From contig CM063287.1 in assembly GCA_032173965.1 (NCBI GenBank), positions 12,405,859 through 12,469,858 of the forward strand: 64,000 nt of DNA. Reading direction: 5' to 3'. This document shows positions 37,083 to 48,936 of the stretch, one piece after another. Source of the DNA: Sitta carolinensis. Its lineage: Eukaryota > Chordata > Aves > Passeriformes > Sittidae. The first letter of the stretch is position 1; each line of letters starts with the position of its first letter. The notes beneath the pieces were generated by a model that worked only from the letters and a program-made list of their open reading frames with translations, was not told the origin of the DNA and made no database searches. Position numbers and translations under genes: made by a program.

Positions 37083-37335
37083 AATGAGTAACAATATCAA
37101 CGCCAACAATCTCAACACAGACTCGTCCTCCTCCCCCGTCAATGTGCCCAAGATGGATGCGCTCATCATCCCGGTGACCATGGAGGTGCCCTGCGATAGC
37201 CGCGGACAGCGCATGTGGTGGGCTTTCCTCGCCTCATCCATGGTTACTTTCTTTGGGGGACTGTTTATCATCCTGCTGTGGAGGACCCTTAAGTACCTGT
37301 GGACTGTCTGCTGCCACTGCGGGGTCAAAAACAAG
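37033..37335 (+). CDS. KCNMA1: KCNMA1 first coding exon (BK channel alpha subunit N-terminus and S0 helix)
   Basis: KCNMA1 encodes the pore-forming subunit of the BK channel, a plasma-membrane potassium channel opened by depolarisation and calcium. This exon gives 101 residues. Residues 1-40 are a Gly/Ser/Asn-rich extracellular tail. Residues 41-60 start with [15 protein letters not shown], the near-invariant vertebrate BK N-terminus. Residues about 62-86 are the S0 helix ([20 protein letters not shown]), unique to BK among Kv-type channels and a contact for beta subunits. Residues 87-101 open the S0-S1 loop; C93, C94 and C96 correspond to the palmitoylated C53/C54/C56 of the MDAL numbering. 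The ATG at 37033 is chosen because it is the first in-frame ATG after a stop at 36958, it has G at -3 and +4, and MANG matches the long mammalian isoform start. M41 is a possible internal start. The exon ends in phase 0 at AAG|GTAACT. Voltage sensor, pore and RCK domains are outside the window. Identification is by recognition of the protein. Confidence 0.97.
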
Positions 37336-37341
37336 GTAACT
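37336..37341 (+). other. KCNMA1: KCNMA1 exon 1 splice donor
   Basis: The sequence AAG|GTAACT fits the 5' splice-site consensus. The conserved BK protein sequence stops exactly here (after GVKNK), and downstream translation loses all resemblance to the channel. The junction falls between codons (phase 0), as expected for the known exon 1/exon 2 boundary in vertebrate KCNMA1, where the next exon begins with the EAQK segment. Confidence 0.93.
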
Positions 37342-39841
37342 CCCCGTTCCCTTCCCCTGCTGCTGCCGGTGATGGTTGGGTGCGGTGGTGCTGAGGGGGA
37401 GCCGGAGCCCAGCCTCGGAGTCCAGGACACCTGGGCGAGGTGGCGGTGGAGCGGCCGCCGCAGGGCTGCTGAGGGATGTGCTGGCTGCTCATGCCTTGGG
37501 GTTGCCACGGGCTGTCGGGAGCTGCGGCGTGGGCAGAGCAGCTGGAGGGGTGAGCTGGTGGGTGCAGTCCCGAGGCGCCTCCCCGTCCCCCCTTCTCTGT
37601 TCCACCTCACGCAGGGGCTCCTTCCTTTTCGTCTGGTGGCATGAGAGTTACACCTGGTGTGCGACGCTCACCCTGTCGGAGAGGCACTTGCTGGTGTAGT
37701 GGGACGGTGCGGATCAGAAGTTTATGTGCGCCCTTGGGACCGCGTATGATGGGGTGGGAGCTTGCATATGCTGATCTAAACTCTCAGTTGCTTTGTGGAA
37801 CGAGAAACTTCGGCAAAATTGAAAGCGTGAATTTCTCACTCAAGTGAATCTTTATAAAGCTAGTTCCACACCCTGAGAATCTTTGACATTTCTGTTTGTT
37901 AAATTAAATGTAGCTATCTAGAAGTATTCTGTACATTTGTAAGTATTCTCTTAACCTAAGTGTGAAGCGTTTAAGGCACCTCTCTGCCCTTTGATTTTTG
38001 CATATTACCAGCTGGAACAAAGCATAGTATGTGAAGTAAGTTCAGTTCCTGCTTTGAAGGGTCTATTTTCAAGCCAAAGCTACGAACTTGCTCAAGTCCA
38101 GATTATCATTTTTGATTATGAAAAATGAAAGTGTTACGACTCTGTATTGTGAAAGTGGATCTTGACAGACCCCAAAATAGACCAGCAACTGGAGTTTCTC
38201 CCCTTCCCTTTTCACATTTTTTGAATTACAAATGGAATAATATCTGCCTCAGTTATTCCTGGCACACAGACACCCACAAAAACACACCACACCTTTTAAT
38301 ATATGGTTGCTAGGTTTCTGGTTTGCTTTGACGTACAGTGAGCTGTCTTCTCCTGTCTCCTGTCCCCTCCCCCCTAAACACCCTGCATATATGAAAGGCC
38401 CAGCATTTAGGGGAAATCAGGAATAAAGTTGGAGCATGAAAAGTTATGGTACTTGTTCATTGTGTACTTTGGGTTGCCTAGATGAATCTCTGCATTCCAT
38501 TTGGAAGTTAAACTATTACAGTGATCTTGGTCTATATATGGAAGGAGTGATTGCTAAAGTTAAGGAATAAAAGCTTTTAAGTCAGCCTTAAGCATCAAAA
38601 ATCCTATCAGGCAGCACTACTTTCCTATTGGCATTTTTTTTTTTCATTCAAAAACAAACCTGAACTTTCTTACAGAGGTGTTAGCCAAGTATGGTGACCC
38701 AGCTCTAATGAATTTGTGATAATAAGCTGCTATTTCCTACAGCAGTGAAAGGTAATTTTCAAGGAGGGGTGAGTAGTGAAGACTTACGCTTTAGTTTTAT
38801 TGTGTATTTAGCATTTCTGCCTCCACAGAATGAGATGAATCTACAAAGGCTATCTACAAAGGCTAAAGGGATCTTGGCAAAAAAGAACAATCTGGGTGTT
38901 ATTACTTTGTGCTTCTTCCTTTGAGAGAGTAAAAAGTTAGAGACTTGTACACAGACTTCTTATGTGCGGTTTCTTGGTGGGTACTGTTGGTCAGATATTC
39001 CATTATTGGGACACAGTCAGTTAAAGCAGATCAGTAATTTCTTAACCAGTATAGAAAGACCTGTGCAAATTGTCTTTAAAACCTCTTGGGTGAAATGCGG
39101 CGGTTTAGTAACAGGCTTCGTTGAGGGGTTCAAACCTTCCAGTCCGAATAGTTTGATGTACTATGGCTATGGCAAGTTGAAAGATTTTGGTTTAGTCTTT
39201 GAGACTGAAGTAGTTCCATGCATGTCATTCCCTGGGGCAGGAGGATAAAGGGCTCTGCAGGTAGGGGGAGATATATGTCTCCTTTTAGATCCTATTTGTT
39301 CCAGTTACAAGGATTTTCAAGACTCTGGCAATGAAGATCTTTCACAGGCCAATCCTGCATTCCTTATACAATAAAATGGGGAATTGGAAGGAATTCTGCA
39401 TATGCAAAGATGTTAGTTATAACTAGTTATTGCAAAACACTTTTCTAGTATTTAGGGTATAAAGGCTAACTGAAGTAACAACTGGACTTGTCTGAAACTT
39501 TGCTGTTATCAAGCAGATATTTTGCTGCTTGGTGAGTTGGGAAAAGCTGCCGAGGCTGCTGATGAGAAATGCAAATGCGTACGCATGCTGTGTTGACTCT
39601 ATTTGGCCTGCCTCAGAAGCAGTTTAAGAAGAAGTAGCTCCTCCTACTGCAGGATTGAAGAAGTTTTCTGCATGTTAGGAGCTTTCCTTTCCTGTGCTGC
39701 CTCTTCTGCGGCTCCACAGGTTGCAGGGGAGTTGGGCTATCCAGCATCATCTCATCTCATCTCACTATCTACAGGAAGAGCTGTCCCAGTGAGAGAGCTA
39801 AAAGAAATCTTCCTCATGTCTACTTTCTGTGGCCTCTTACT

Positions 39842-39871
39842 GAATAATTCACATATATATGTGAATAATTC
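39842..39871. repeat. 30-bp imperfect palindrome
   Basis: The central 18 bases TTCACATATATATGTGAA are perfectly self-complementary, and the outer GAATAA/TAATTC arms extend the symmetry to 30 bases with one mismatched pair. TGAATAATTCA also appears as an 11-base direct repeat at both edges (39841-39851 and 39862-39872). It lies in intron 1. Confidence 0.8.
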
Positions 39872-42800
39872 AGAGTAACTGTGCTAACGCTCGTGTCCAT
39901 ATCTGTTATTGCAAAGAACTGAAAAAAGTTTCAATTTTTTTTCTGCGTGCTGTATTCTAAGAATGACATTGTATTCCAGGAGTTTGTCGATGATTGTTAA
40001 CTGGACTTTGACTTCGGGATGAAAAACTTTTTAGTGACTATGTAGAAGTATTTAGAGTGTGGTTTGTTTGCAGTGTCCCCCTCTTCAACTCATTCAATTT
40101 ATAGCTGGAATTTAACACCATGATATAAACAGTTTAACACTTTGTGGTATGAAATTTCTTTAATTTTTTTTCCCTTGAAGATAAAAAGGTCAAATACTGT
40201 AAGTCAAGAATATGAAAACTGCTAACAGAATCAACATTGTCCCTTAAATTCCATATCTAATTTATATAATTGTATATGAATAGAAGATCACTCTTAATCA
40301 TGCACATGATGAACTTTTAGGATTTTCATGTTCTATACTTGCTTTGTGAGTTGGCATTTAAAAAAAACTGTCCAGAAAAATGTACATCTTTACCTTTGTT
40401 GTCAATGTTTCATGTGACAGTCATTACTATCAGAACCCTTGTATTCCTTTATTTAATATGGTATATAATTTTAGATGCACTTTTTCAAAATTAGCTTCAG
40501 TCTATTTGCAACCAGCCTTAAAAAATGCTGAGTTTCTTCTCAGTGTTTACGTATCCATTTTTAGTGGTGCTTAGATCCTACTAAAGAACTTGTCTGGTCA
40601 TTGCTTGTTCTTTCTCCCTTGACCAACTTGTTTCTGTTTGTGTATGAAAAGCAGAACGTGAGATTAAACTTCATTGGGCTCCATTGGGTTGGACTCTGGC
40701 ATTAGTTGTTCTTGTTTGTGGTAACAGCAGAAAAATAAAATAAATATGCATGGTGATGTACACATAGGGGCTAAATGCATATTATACAATCTATAGGTTT
40801 TTTGATTATATGGATCTGGCTTTGCATTTTCTGTGCTCCTGGAGGGCATTTTCTTCTGCTGTTATCTGGTATCATATTTTGGCTTTGAACAAACTCTAAA
40901 ACCAGGAAGAAGGAGCAGTGGAATGAGAGAGAGCACAGATTTGGGGCACAGTCATCTCCTACTCAGTGCAGAATCAAATGGAATTTGTTACCTTTAGAAG
41001 AATATGATAGCAGACCCTTTATTGCTGCTCCTTAGTTCCCCAATGAAGGGTACCTCTTACAGACCTTATGTCATCAGGCTCTAGCAGGTAGAATACATCC
41101 TTATTGGGATGCTTTCAGTGTTTTGGAAGATTTTTTTTCTCCCCATATCCCAGGACTTGTACATGTATAAAATGAAATTATGATTATAGGTAGCACTCTT
41201 TAGCCTGAAATTACAACTCCTAATAGTCTTTTTTTACCTTGGTCTACATTTTTGAAATGTACTAAGTTAAACAGTGCTAGATTTGGTCAGTAGAAAACGA
41301 GCAACATTCCCATTTGTTTTGAATAGAAAAAAAGCTGGTTTTGCTGGAAATTCAATATTTGCAGAAGTCGTCTTTGAAAAGTTCAGAATTTCAGCCCAGA
41401 ATTCTAAAGCTTGAGAAAATTTGTAAGTGGAAAAAATTAAGTTGGCCATAAACCAAACATTATTCATTCCAAGCTGGCTCTTGTATGGGCAAGGTTTGTT
41501 GGTTTCTGAGCAATACCTGCATAAATGTCCTCTCCAAATCACTAAACAAATTTGAGGCAAGATCTACTAAGAGTTCAAGTGTATGTTGGAAGACATGTGT
41601 GGACACATAATGCCGGAGATCCCTTCATTTCAATCCGGACGTGGAATTGTCACCTTGACTCTCCTGAAGATGTACTGGGCAGCAGCGTATGGAGAACAAC
41701 TGGGAGGCTCAAGGGATTAGTGGGAACTGTAATGCATTTTGCTGCTCAGTCACATGCACAGCCTGGCTCAGTCATTCCTGTCTCATGGCTGTCAGGTGGT
41801 CTGCACACAACTGCTCCCTGAGAGCCTCACCAGACAGGTTGCCAGTTGAGAGGTGGCCGTGGTGGAGAGGTCAAGGTCTGAAAGAAAAGGTGCTCGCAGC
41901 CTTTCCAGATGGTGTTTCTACAAGTGGAGAAAGGCGCTGGTGTGGCGAGGTGTATGCTGCTGTTTTCTGTGCTCTGAAAAGGATGATGCTTATGGCTCTC
42001 TGGAGCCTACAAAGGATTTCACATTTTATAAACGCATGCTAAAATAGGTTGTGCATGCAGAAAAGAGAATGCATAGACAAGGATTTAACCTGTAAACCAA
42101 ACATTTTCAACCAAAGTGTTATTTTAGTACAACATCATATTTTTTTTTCAAAGCTTTGCAGCACATACATTTAAGGAGAACATCTGTATTCAGAAAGAAC
42201 TTGAAAATATCATGTTTGCAAATCTGTAAGTGCTGGCCAAAACCCATTAGATTTCACCTATTTTCCAGTTTAGCTCAATAGGAGAAATGCCTATAATAGC
42301 AAAAAAAAAGCGCTTTTAAGTAACGCTGATCCCTATACTCAGTTTTGATGCATTGGGATTTCTGAATGTGGAATGAGGGCAGTTTACAGCCCTAGAGACA
42401 GAAACACTGAACATTTAGAGAGCACTAGCCCTAAGTATGATCTCTGAAGGGACGGGATCTAATGGTTATAATTAAACCCAGCAATGATGGTACTTGTATG
42501 TCCTGCATTATTGCAAGAAAGTGGATTGTGGATCTCAGTCATTGAGTGTCCTTCATGGGACAAATCCTGAAGAGAAGCTGTAATCTTAGTCAGGTGCAAC
42601 ACAGAGCAGCAGACAAGTGTTCCTTCTGAGATTGGCTCTGCTGTTCTGTGGAATCCAACTCAGAGTGATGAAAGTTTATATGAATTTCAGGGCTGGGTGG
42701 TGATAATTCCTCGGCAGGATCAGGCTGTAGTTCAGCAGCAGCAAGGCATCCTGTAGTGTGAAGTTGGGGGGGCAGCAGTTGCTGGGGAGGTGTATATGGG

Positions 42801-43119
42801 AAAATAACACTAGATGAAATTGGGGGGGATAGGGTGTCCCTTTGGTTCTACTAAATGTACCTAGTCACGTTGCATAAAACTGTGTATTTTACATGTATGA
42901 GAATTACTCGATTATCAGAAGTCTTAGGAGGGCACTGTGAATGCAGCTTCTGAAGGTTTTCTAAGGGAAAGATTGCTGAAACATTATGTGTGGGTGTTAA
43001 TGGTTAAAAAATATTTTTCTCCCCCACATATGATTTTAGTGGCAAAAGGAAAGCAACTGCACTTAAAAAAGCTGTGTTTCTGTAATGGGTTTATATGCTG
43101 CTACATGGCTGAAGGTTTA

Positions 43120-43200
43120 GAATCATAGAATAGCTTGAGTTGGGAGGGAGCCCTAAGGATCATTAAGTGCAGCTCTCTGTTCCATGATGGAATACAATGC
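43120..43200 (-). mobile_element. CR1 LINE 3' end fragment
   Basis: Reading the minus strand, the segment ends with a CR1-like terminus: a TGATCCTTAGGG-like word, CTCCCAACTCAA, then CTATTCTATGATT, the characteristic CR1 3' end with its ATTCTATGA terminal repeat (only about one copy here). CR1 is the dominant LINE of birds. Only the 3' untranslated end is visible; no reverse transcriptase frame is present. The inner (left-hand in element terms) boundary near 43200 is approximate. It is a 5'-truncated, old copy inserted antisense in KCNMA1 intron 1. Confidence 0.8.
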
Positions 43201-45612
43201 CTGACTGGGAAGTGAGTGCAAAAACTCTGTTAGATCGCAAGACTACGCTGGTATTCATGTGAAATTTCACGGGCTAAACACACCAGTTCCAAATGAGACC
43301 TCATGGTTTGTCAGCATGGGCACTTTGTCTGGGACACACAGGTCACCTTGGATGATAGTGGAGGGTGGAAAAGCCGCAGTCTGAATAAATGAGAAGGAAT
43401 GATACCTATCTTGCACGCCTGTCAGAGACATATTGGTCAGGAAGGGCCCATTTTGAATCCTGGTGGTATTTATAGCCTGAGAATACATCGGGTTTTCATC
43501 TTTGAGAGGAGCACTTCATTTCCATATATAGTATACATGGTTCTGTTTAAATTAATGTGCTGCCACTGAAATGTGTTGAGTTTCGTTTGCTTTGAGATGA
43601 TATATTGCATGTATTTTTCTGTTTGAGAATTACAGAAACAAGAGAGTTATCCAAGGTTTGTTGAAATAGAGGGAAGGAGTCCTAGTAACTTCAATGGCTT
43701 TGGACTCAGGCCTAGATGTTCACAGTGTCCTAGATGAATCCAATTTTTTAAAAAATAATATTCTAATGTTAACATTTTAAGCTTTTAAAAGCTTTTTTCT
43801 TTTATCGTAGCAAGTTGTATTTACTTGGTTTGTGGCCATTATGTCTGAGATTTCAACAGTAGAAACATAATATTTAAAAATCACACGTGGTATGTTTCCA
43901 TTCCAGTCAAGAATTATACCTTCTACCAGGCTTCCCTTGGAAATCAAAACCTGTGTGCATGAATGGCTGATAATATCCTATAAGGGCATCTCTCCTGCAA
44001 GCTGATGAGCAATGGTAAATATTGGCTCTGTTTTTAGAACTGCAGTAAGTGCACATTTAGTGGAACTGGCAGAGGTCCCTTGCCCCATGGATCACCTGCA
44101 GAACAGACACGTGCAGCTGCAGCCCTGAGTCCTGGAAGCCTTTTGACATGTCCTGAGCTTCACTGCCTAAGTAAAGTATCAGAACTGGTAACGTAGAGTG
44201 GAGAAAGTACCCCAAATTCATCATCATGAGGACACAAAGTGGGGAGGAGTACTGTAACCTCATCAACAATTGTAGCATCACACAGCAACTGAACGGCTTA
44301 TCACTGTAACTGTTAATTACAGGTTTACTGTGTTGCTTTTTTATGGCTCTTCATATAATAAATTTATAATACAGTTTTGCTGCCCCTTTGTTGGAGTAAT
44401 TGATGACTAAATATTTTGGCATACTTGGTTACATTTCATTCATTTTTCATGGTATCTTTTACATTTTTATCTAATGGCTTAGCTCTTCTTTTTTTTTTAA
44501 TTGAAAAGGTGACTCACTTTTAATATGCTATTACTGTTATTATTCGTTGTAGTGAGATTAACTTTAGCATTACTGGTGTTGGATTAATTTTCTATTTTCA
44601 GTATAGGTAAAACATTGATACAGATATGTCTAAAAAAAATCCTGTTTGAAAATGGTGACTTTAATATTGCAAAAATAAAGAGAAATATATTAGAAAGATT
44701 CTTTGTTTAAGCATCTTGTAGGTTTTCTAGTACAAACTCGTTCAACTCCATTTAGTTGTGATTATGCACAGATATTCTGCAGGACAGAAATTACCTGGAA
44801 TGGGGTACTGGCCTCTGTGACCTTTAGTGGTCCTAGTTGGTGTAGAGCACTTCAGGTGCTTCAGATACGGTGAATCCTTTGCCTAGAAGTGATATGACAT
44901 CACTTTTTTTTGAAAGTGAGTTTGCAGATCAACAGGCACAAGGTTTGTGATGTTCTTAAATTTTCTAGGTTATCATACTAAAAGTATTGTTTCATAAAGA
45001 AGCTGACAAACTCCACTTGGGTTTTGAAGACTGAAGGAAAAAAATCTTACTCCTTGTAGTCACAAGAACAGCTTAGGTAGGAGAAAATATTGCAGAGTCT
45101 TTCTATATGTGGTGCAAACCTTCTTCCCCACGAGGGATTTTTTTTTTTTTTTTTAAAGCTTTGATTATGCTCTTTTGATAGATTGCTTTTGTTATATGGG
45201 AAGTTTTACCAGCATTTGGTGTTAGTTTTCTTATACTATATATATACAATACACTTACACCTAAAGGCTTCTGATTCCTTCAGGATCAGAAATGGGACTA
45301 CTGGTTTTATGTTTGCATTATTTTCATATCACTTAGGACACTCGGCTATAAGCTTACTTCTTTTCTTTCACTCTTTACGGGTCTGCCTTCTGGTTTAAGG
45401 CCATACAGAATTTTACCAACTAAATGCTGGCTTTCCACCTTTGACACTGCTTTAGATGTGTAACTTCTGGTGTCTTTTTGTGAGTCAGAAGAGCTGAATT
45501 CGTATTACAGGTCTCTTGTTCTTGAAAGAAAACAACACAAAAAACTTCACAGTTTTGATATTTGCAAAAATAATTTTGGTTGCTTTGCTGGAATGTGTCC
45601 CTAGGATATTAT

Positions 45613-45726
45613 CAAATTAATTGTATTAAATATTTTATATATTTATATATATATCTATATATTTATATATATTATAATATATTAAATTATATTAAATAAA
45701 TATATTAAATAAGTTGTAATTTATAA
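45613..45726. repeat. AT-rich TATA/TTAAAT repeat
   Basis: Over 100 bases almost wholly of A and T, made of TATATAT and ATTAAAT words. It is a decayed AT microsatellite in intron 1. Confidence 0.85.
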
Positions 45727-46331
45727 AAGTGGAAAATGCTGCCCAGCATGTGGATCCTTGACTGTGCCTGTATGATGTAAGTGATAAAAGTTTTAATGTT
45801 AACTTGGATAAAAGCATTTGCTTTTTCTTATTTCCAATTTGTGGCATTATGTTTATTATTAAGTTATGTATAATTTTTAAAGGAAACTTACACAGCAGTT
45901 ATTTAGGTTTAATACGTGGAACTTGCATCACTTGCACAGAATAGCTGTTTAGACATCAAAATTTCTATTTATGATCTTAATAAGGTCTTAATCTGAATTG
46001 ATTTCAGTCAGTTTTAGGTCATTTCAGAAAGTGGTTTTGTTCCTGAAAACTTTTTTTTTTTTCATTACTTAGATGTTTGTTCATGAGCATAACAGTTAAA
46101 ATCAATGTGTCTTTTTAAAATTTACTGTGGACCTAATACATCGTATTCCAGACTTGAGTTGGGTTTACTTAATCCCCTGGCTTCTCTGTATATGTATAGG
46201 ACAAGGTACTCAAGTGTTTGTAAAGTTATGCACTGTTTTAAAGCTCTATAAAGCAATACTGTCTCTTGCATTAACATCTAATAATCTTAATTTTTATTTT
46301 TTTTTTTAGCTAAGAGGTTGGTGCAAACCCA

Positions 46332-46332
46332 A

Positions 46333-46372
<40 letters not shown>

Positions 46373-46373
46373 T
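46332..46373. repeat. (TA)n plus poly-T
   Basis: About 11 TA units are followed directly by 19 T. The sequence before it, GGTTGGTGCAAACC, resembles a mariner-type end word but is too short to call an element. Confidence 0.9.
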
Positions 46374-47470
46374 GAGCTGAATGCTCTTGGAAATAACTAA
46401 TAAAAATTAGGTTTAAAATAATTTTTCATGGTCCCATTTTGAAAATGTTATAATTTCTGTGGCTACAGTTGCTTTAATAAACCTGTATACAAGCTTTTGT
46501 CTTTATTGGCAATCCATGTGATTCTTTGTATTTGGGTTTTGTGTTCTTTAAACTTCTTTTTAATTTTTTTAAACACAAAAGCAGACACAGAATGTCATGG
46601 GCTTATCTGTTTGCTTTTTATACACAAAAAAAAAGAATAATCAGTTTTGAAGATTTCTGGCTGCAGCAGCTGAAGGGTCCTGCAGAAGGGACTCCAGACT
46701 TGCATCGGGTGCAGCAAGAAAGTAAACCTGCTGACTTACTAATTGCTGAAATCCTTCATTAATGATCAGGGTGTCACTGGGTCTTGTTGAGAGGAGGGTG
46801 GCATTGCAAAGTGAGTTGATTTAAGGAGTGTGGGTGGGTGTGTTGGAGGTGACTGGGTGATGGACAGAGCTCCAGGCTGTCATCCAGCATTTAACTGTTG
46901 CTGCTCCTGAGTGTTCTTAAATGTAGGGAAATACTAGTTAGTTTTAGAGCATAGCTGATTGCATGATTATTTTGGTGAAGGTGTTCAATCTTCATTTTGC
47001 AGTGTTTGCATCTACTTTATGATTTGGTATGAAGGTGATGTAAACCATACCTCATTTGATCTAATGCCTGTTAAGGTACATCACTTCTTTAAACACAAAT
47101 TTGATCCATCAGAGCAAGTGAAGTGTTTTGTGGCAGCAGAATTTTTTTATTTAGTCCTCTAAGACTGGGCTTACTCTTGAAATAAATAAATCCACACTTT
47201 TATACTGTAAGACTTGCTGCGAGGTACCTGAGCTGCGTTGACTGGTAGGTAGTGGTAGCTCCAGATCCTAAACCTTTCTATGTGTTTTAAGGCCTTTTTA
47301 CTGAGCAGAAATGGTTTAATAGATAAAAACTGAATGCCAAAAGGTTTAAAAAGAGAGGTTGTTCCGTTATTGCCATGCTATACATTGATTTCATGGTGTC
47401 CTTTGTAGGATAGGGCTTTGTTGACTGGAGCATGTAGCTAGACAACTTCTGAAAGTAAGCTGCAGCCTTC

Positions 47471-47665
47471 CATGTGGTTAGGTGGATTGCCTTCAGGTGA
47501 GACTATGTAGGAACATAAGCTCCATCAGCACACCTGATCTGCTCCACCTGTTCAGGGGCTCAAGTCCCTCCAGCTGGGTTGAATTAGTCTTGAGGGTATA
47601 AATGCTGAAGTGCAGCAGTTGTGAAACTCTTTTGTTCTCTTCCTTGCGTCTTGATCTTCCTAAAG
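47471..47665 (+). mobile_element. Possible solo LTR (weak candidate)
   Basis: This 195-base segment is more GC-rich than its surroundings, starts with TG, and carries a TATA-like GGGTATAAATGC near 47598 followed by a pyrimidine-rich stretch (CTCTTTTGTTCTCTTCC), a promoter-like order seen in many retroviral LTRs. I cannot recognise a specific family, and no target-site duplication or internal retroviral sequence is visible. It may equally be ordinary intronic DNA. Confidence 0.15.
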
Positions 47666-47729
47666 GTAAAAGGTAAAGTTAGCTGTGCTCATAAGAGGGA
47701 AGGCTGGATAAACTTTTTAAGTACGGGGC

Positions 47730-47776
47730 TTTTTTTTTTTTTTTTTTTTTAAACCAATTGTTTTTTTTTGTTTTTT
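47730..47776. repeat. Poly-T rich stretch
   Basis: A run of 21 T (47730-47750), then after ten other bases a second run of nine T and TTTTTT. No retroelement is recognised next to it. Confidence 0.85.
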
Positions 47777-48030
47777 AAACCATGTCTGTATAGCTGCTCA
47801 CAATTGGTCTTTCAGAGAGCTGTTTCTTCCATTATGCTGTAACTCTGACTTCAGGGTTAAGCTTATGCACACGAACTTTCTGCTCCTGATGTGCTAGCCC
47901 AGGGCGGCTCCTGGGGCAGGCTGGCTCTGGGGATGGGCTGAGACACTGGGTGACCTCATACTGCTTTGAAATGTTCCAGGTGCTGGGTGTGTCAGAACTA
48001 TTGATTAATTTCAGTATAACAATTCCAAAA

Positions 48031-48034
<4 letters not shown>

Positions 48035-48072
<38 letters not shown>
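48035..48072. repeat. Poly-T tract (38 T)
   Basis: Uninterrupted run of 38 T in intron 1. The lysine-rich frame on the other strand is an artefact of it. Confidence 0.9.
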
Positions 48073-48078
<6 letters not shown>

Positions 48079-48936
48079 TATTGATCTTCTGAGAACTTTG
48101 GCAAGTGCACAAAATCTGTATGGATAAAGCTATTATCATTTGCTGTGGCAGTTGGGGGAGGAAATGGTTTAGACAGGTTGCTTAAAGCAGCTGCTGCCCA
48201 TTTTATCTGATCTGAGGTAACAGGTGCTGGAGCTTAGTGCCCAGACTGTGTTCAGGGTGTTTTTTCCTATAGCTGAGAATTTGAGTTTTATTTTCAAGAT
48301 GTTTATTAAAAGTAGAGAGGAAAGGTAGCAATAGCTGAAATTAAAGTTCTAGGAAAGCTTCTGGCAATATAAACAAACTTTCTGAGGTTGTGTCTCTCAT
48401 GTGTATTTGTGGTCTCCCAGCTCAGTGAAAAATGGTTATGAACAAAAAGTAAAGGAATAATTTAAAGTTTAGACTGCTTTTATAACTGTTTTTCAGGTTG
48501 AATTGTCTTTTCCTTGGGACAAATAGTTTTGGTCCTAGTTATGGATTTTTTTCAGCAGTGAGCACAGGGATGCAATTTCCATTGATTTGTAAAATAGTCT
48601 TTGGATTTTAAATGGTATAAAAGTGTAGGTTATTGTTACAGCTTCTATAGGAAATACATACTGCTGTGCGTTAAAATTGATGGGTTTACTGGTAATAGGT
48701 AAATGAGAATGTGCCCTGAGAGCTGATGAAAATGACAGTTCAAATTCTGTGCCTTACCACCATAGCAGTGTTTTGGCTCTTAACATGCGTGGAAGTATAG
48801 GGGCTTCTTCAGCCCTTTAATTATATCAATGTTGGATCCTGGATGCTTGGTTTTACTTTGTCAGCTTCTTTGGGTTAATTTGGCTGCTTGCTAATAATTT
48901 ATAAGACCGTCAGGTTAAAGTATTGGATGATTAAAG

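Larger units (their letters stand above)
36890..37730 (+). promoter_or_regulatory. KCNMA1: CpG island, proximal part spanning KCNMA1 exon 1 and intron start
   Basis: CpG density rises again after the T-rich segment at 36777-36886 and continues through the coding exon and the first 400 bases of intron 1, fading by about 37.75 kb. It is the downstream arm of the promoter island. GC content here also explains the open frame that continues past the splice donor to 37644. Confidence 0.75.

Noticed and set aside
46314..46332. Mariner-like terminal word GGTTGGTGCAAACC next to a TA repeat
   Set aside because: Only about 13 bases match a mariner-type end and no opposite inverted repeat was found.
47832..48110. 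Lysine-rich minus-strand frame
   Set aside because: Translation of the 38-T tract on the opposite strand.
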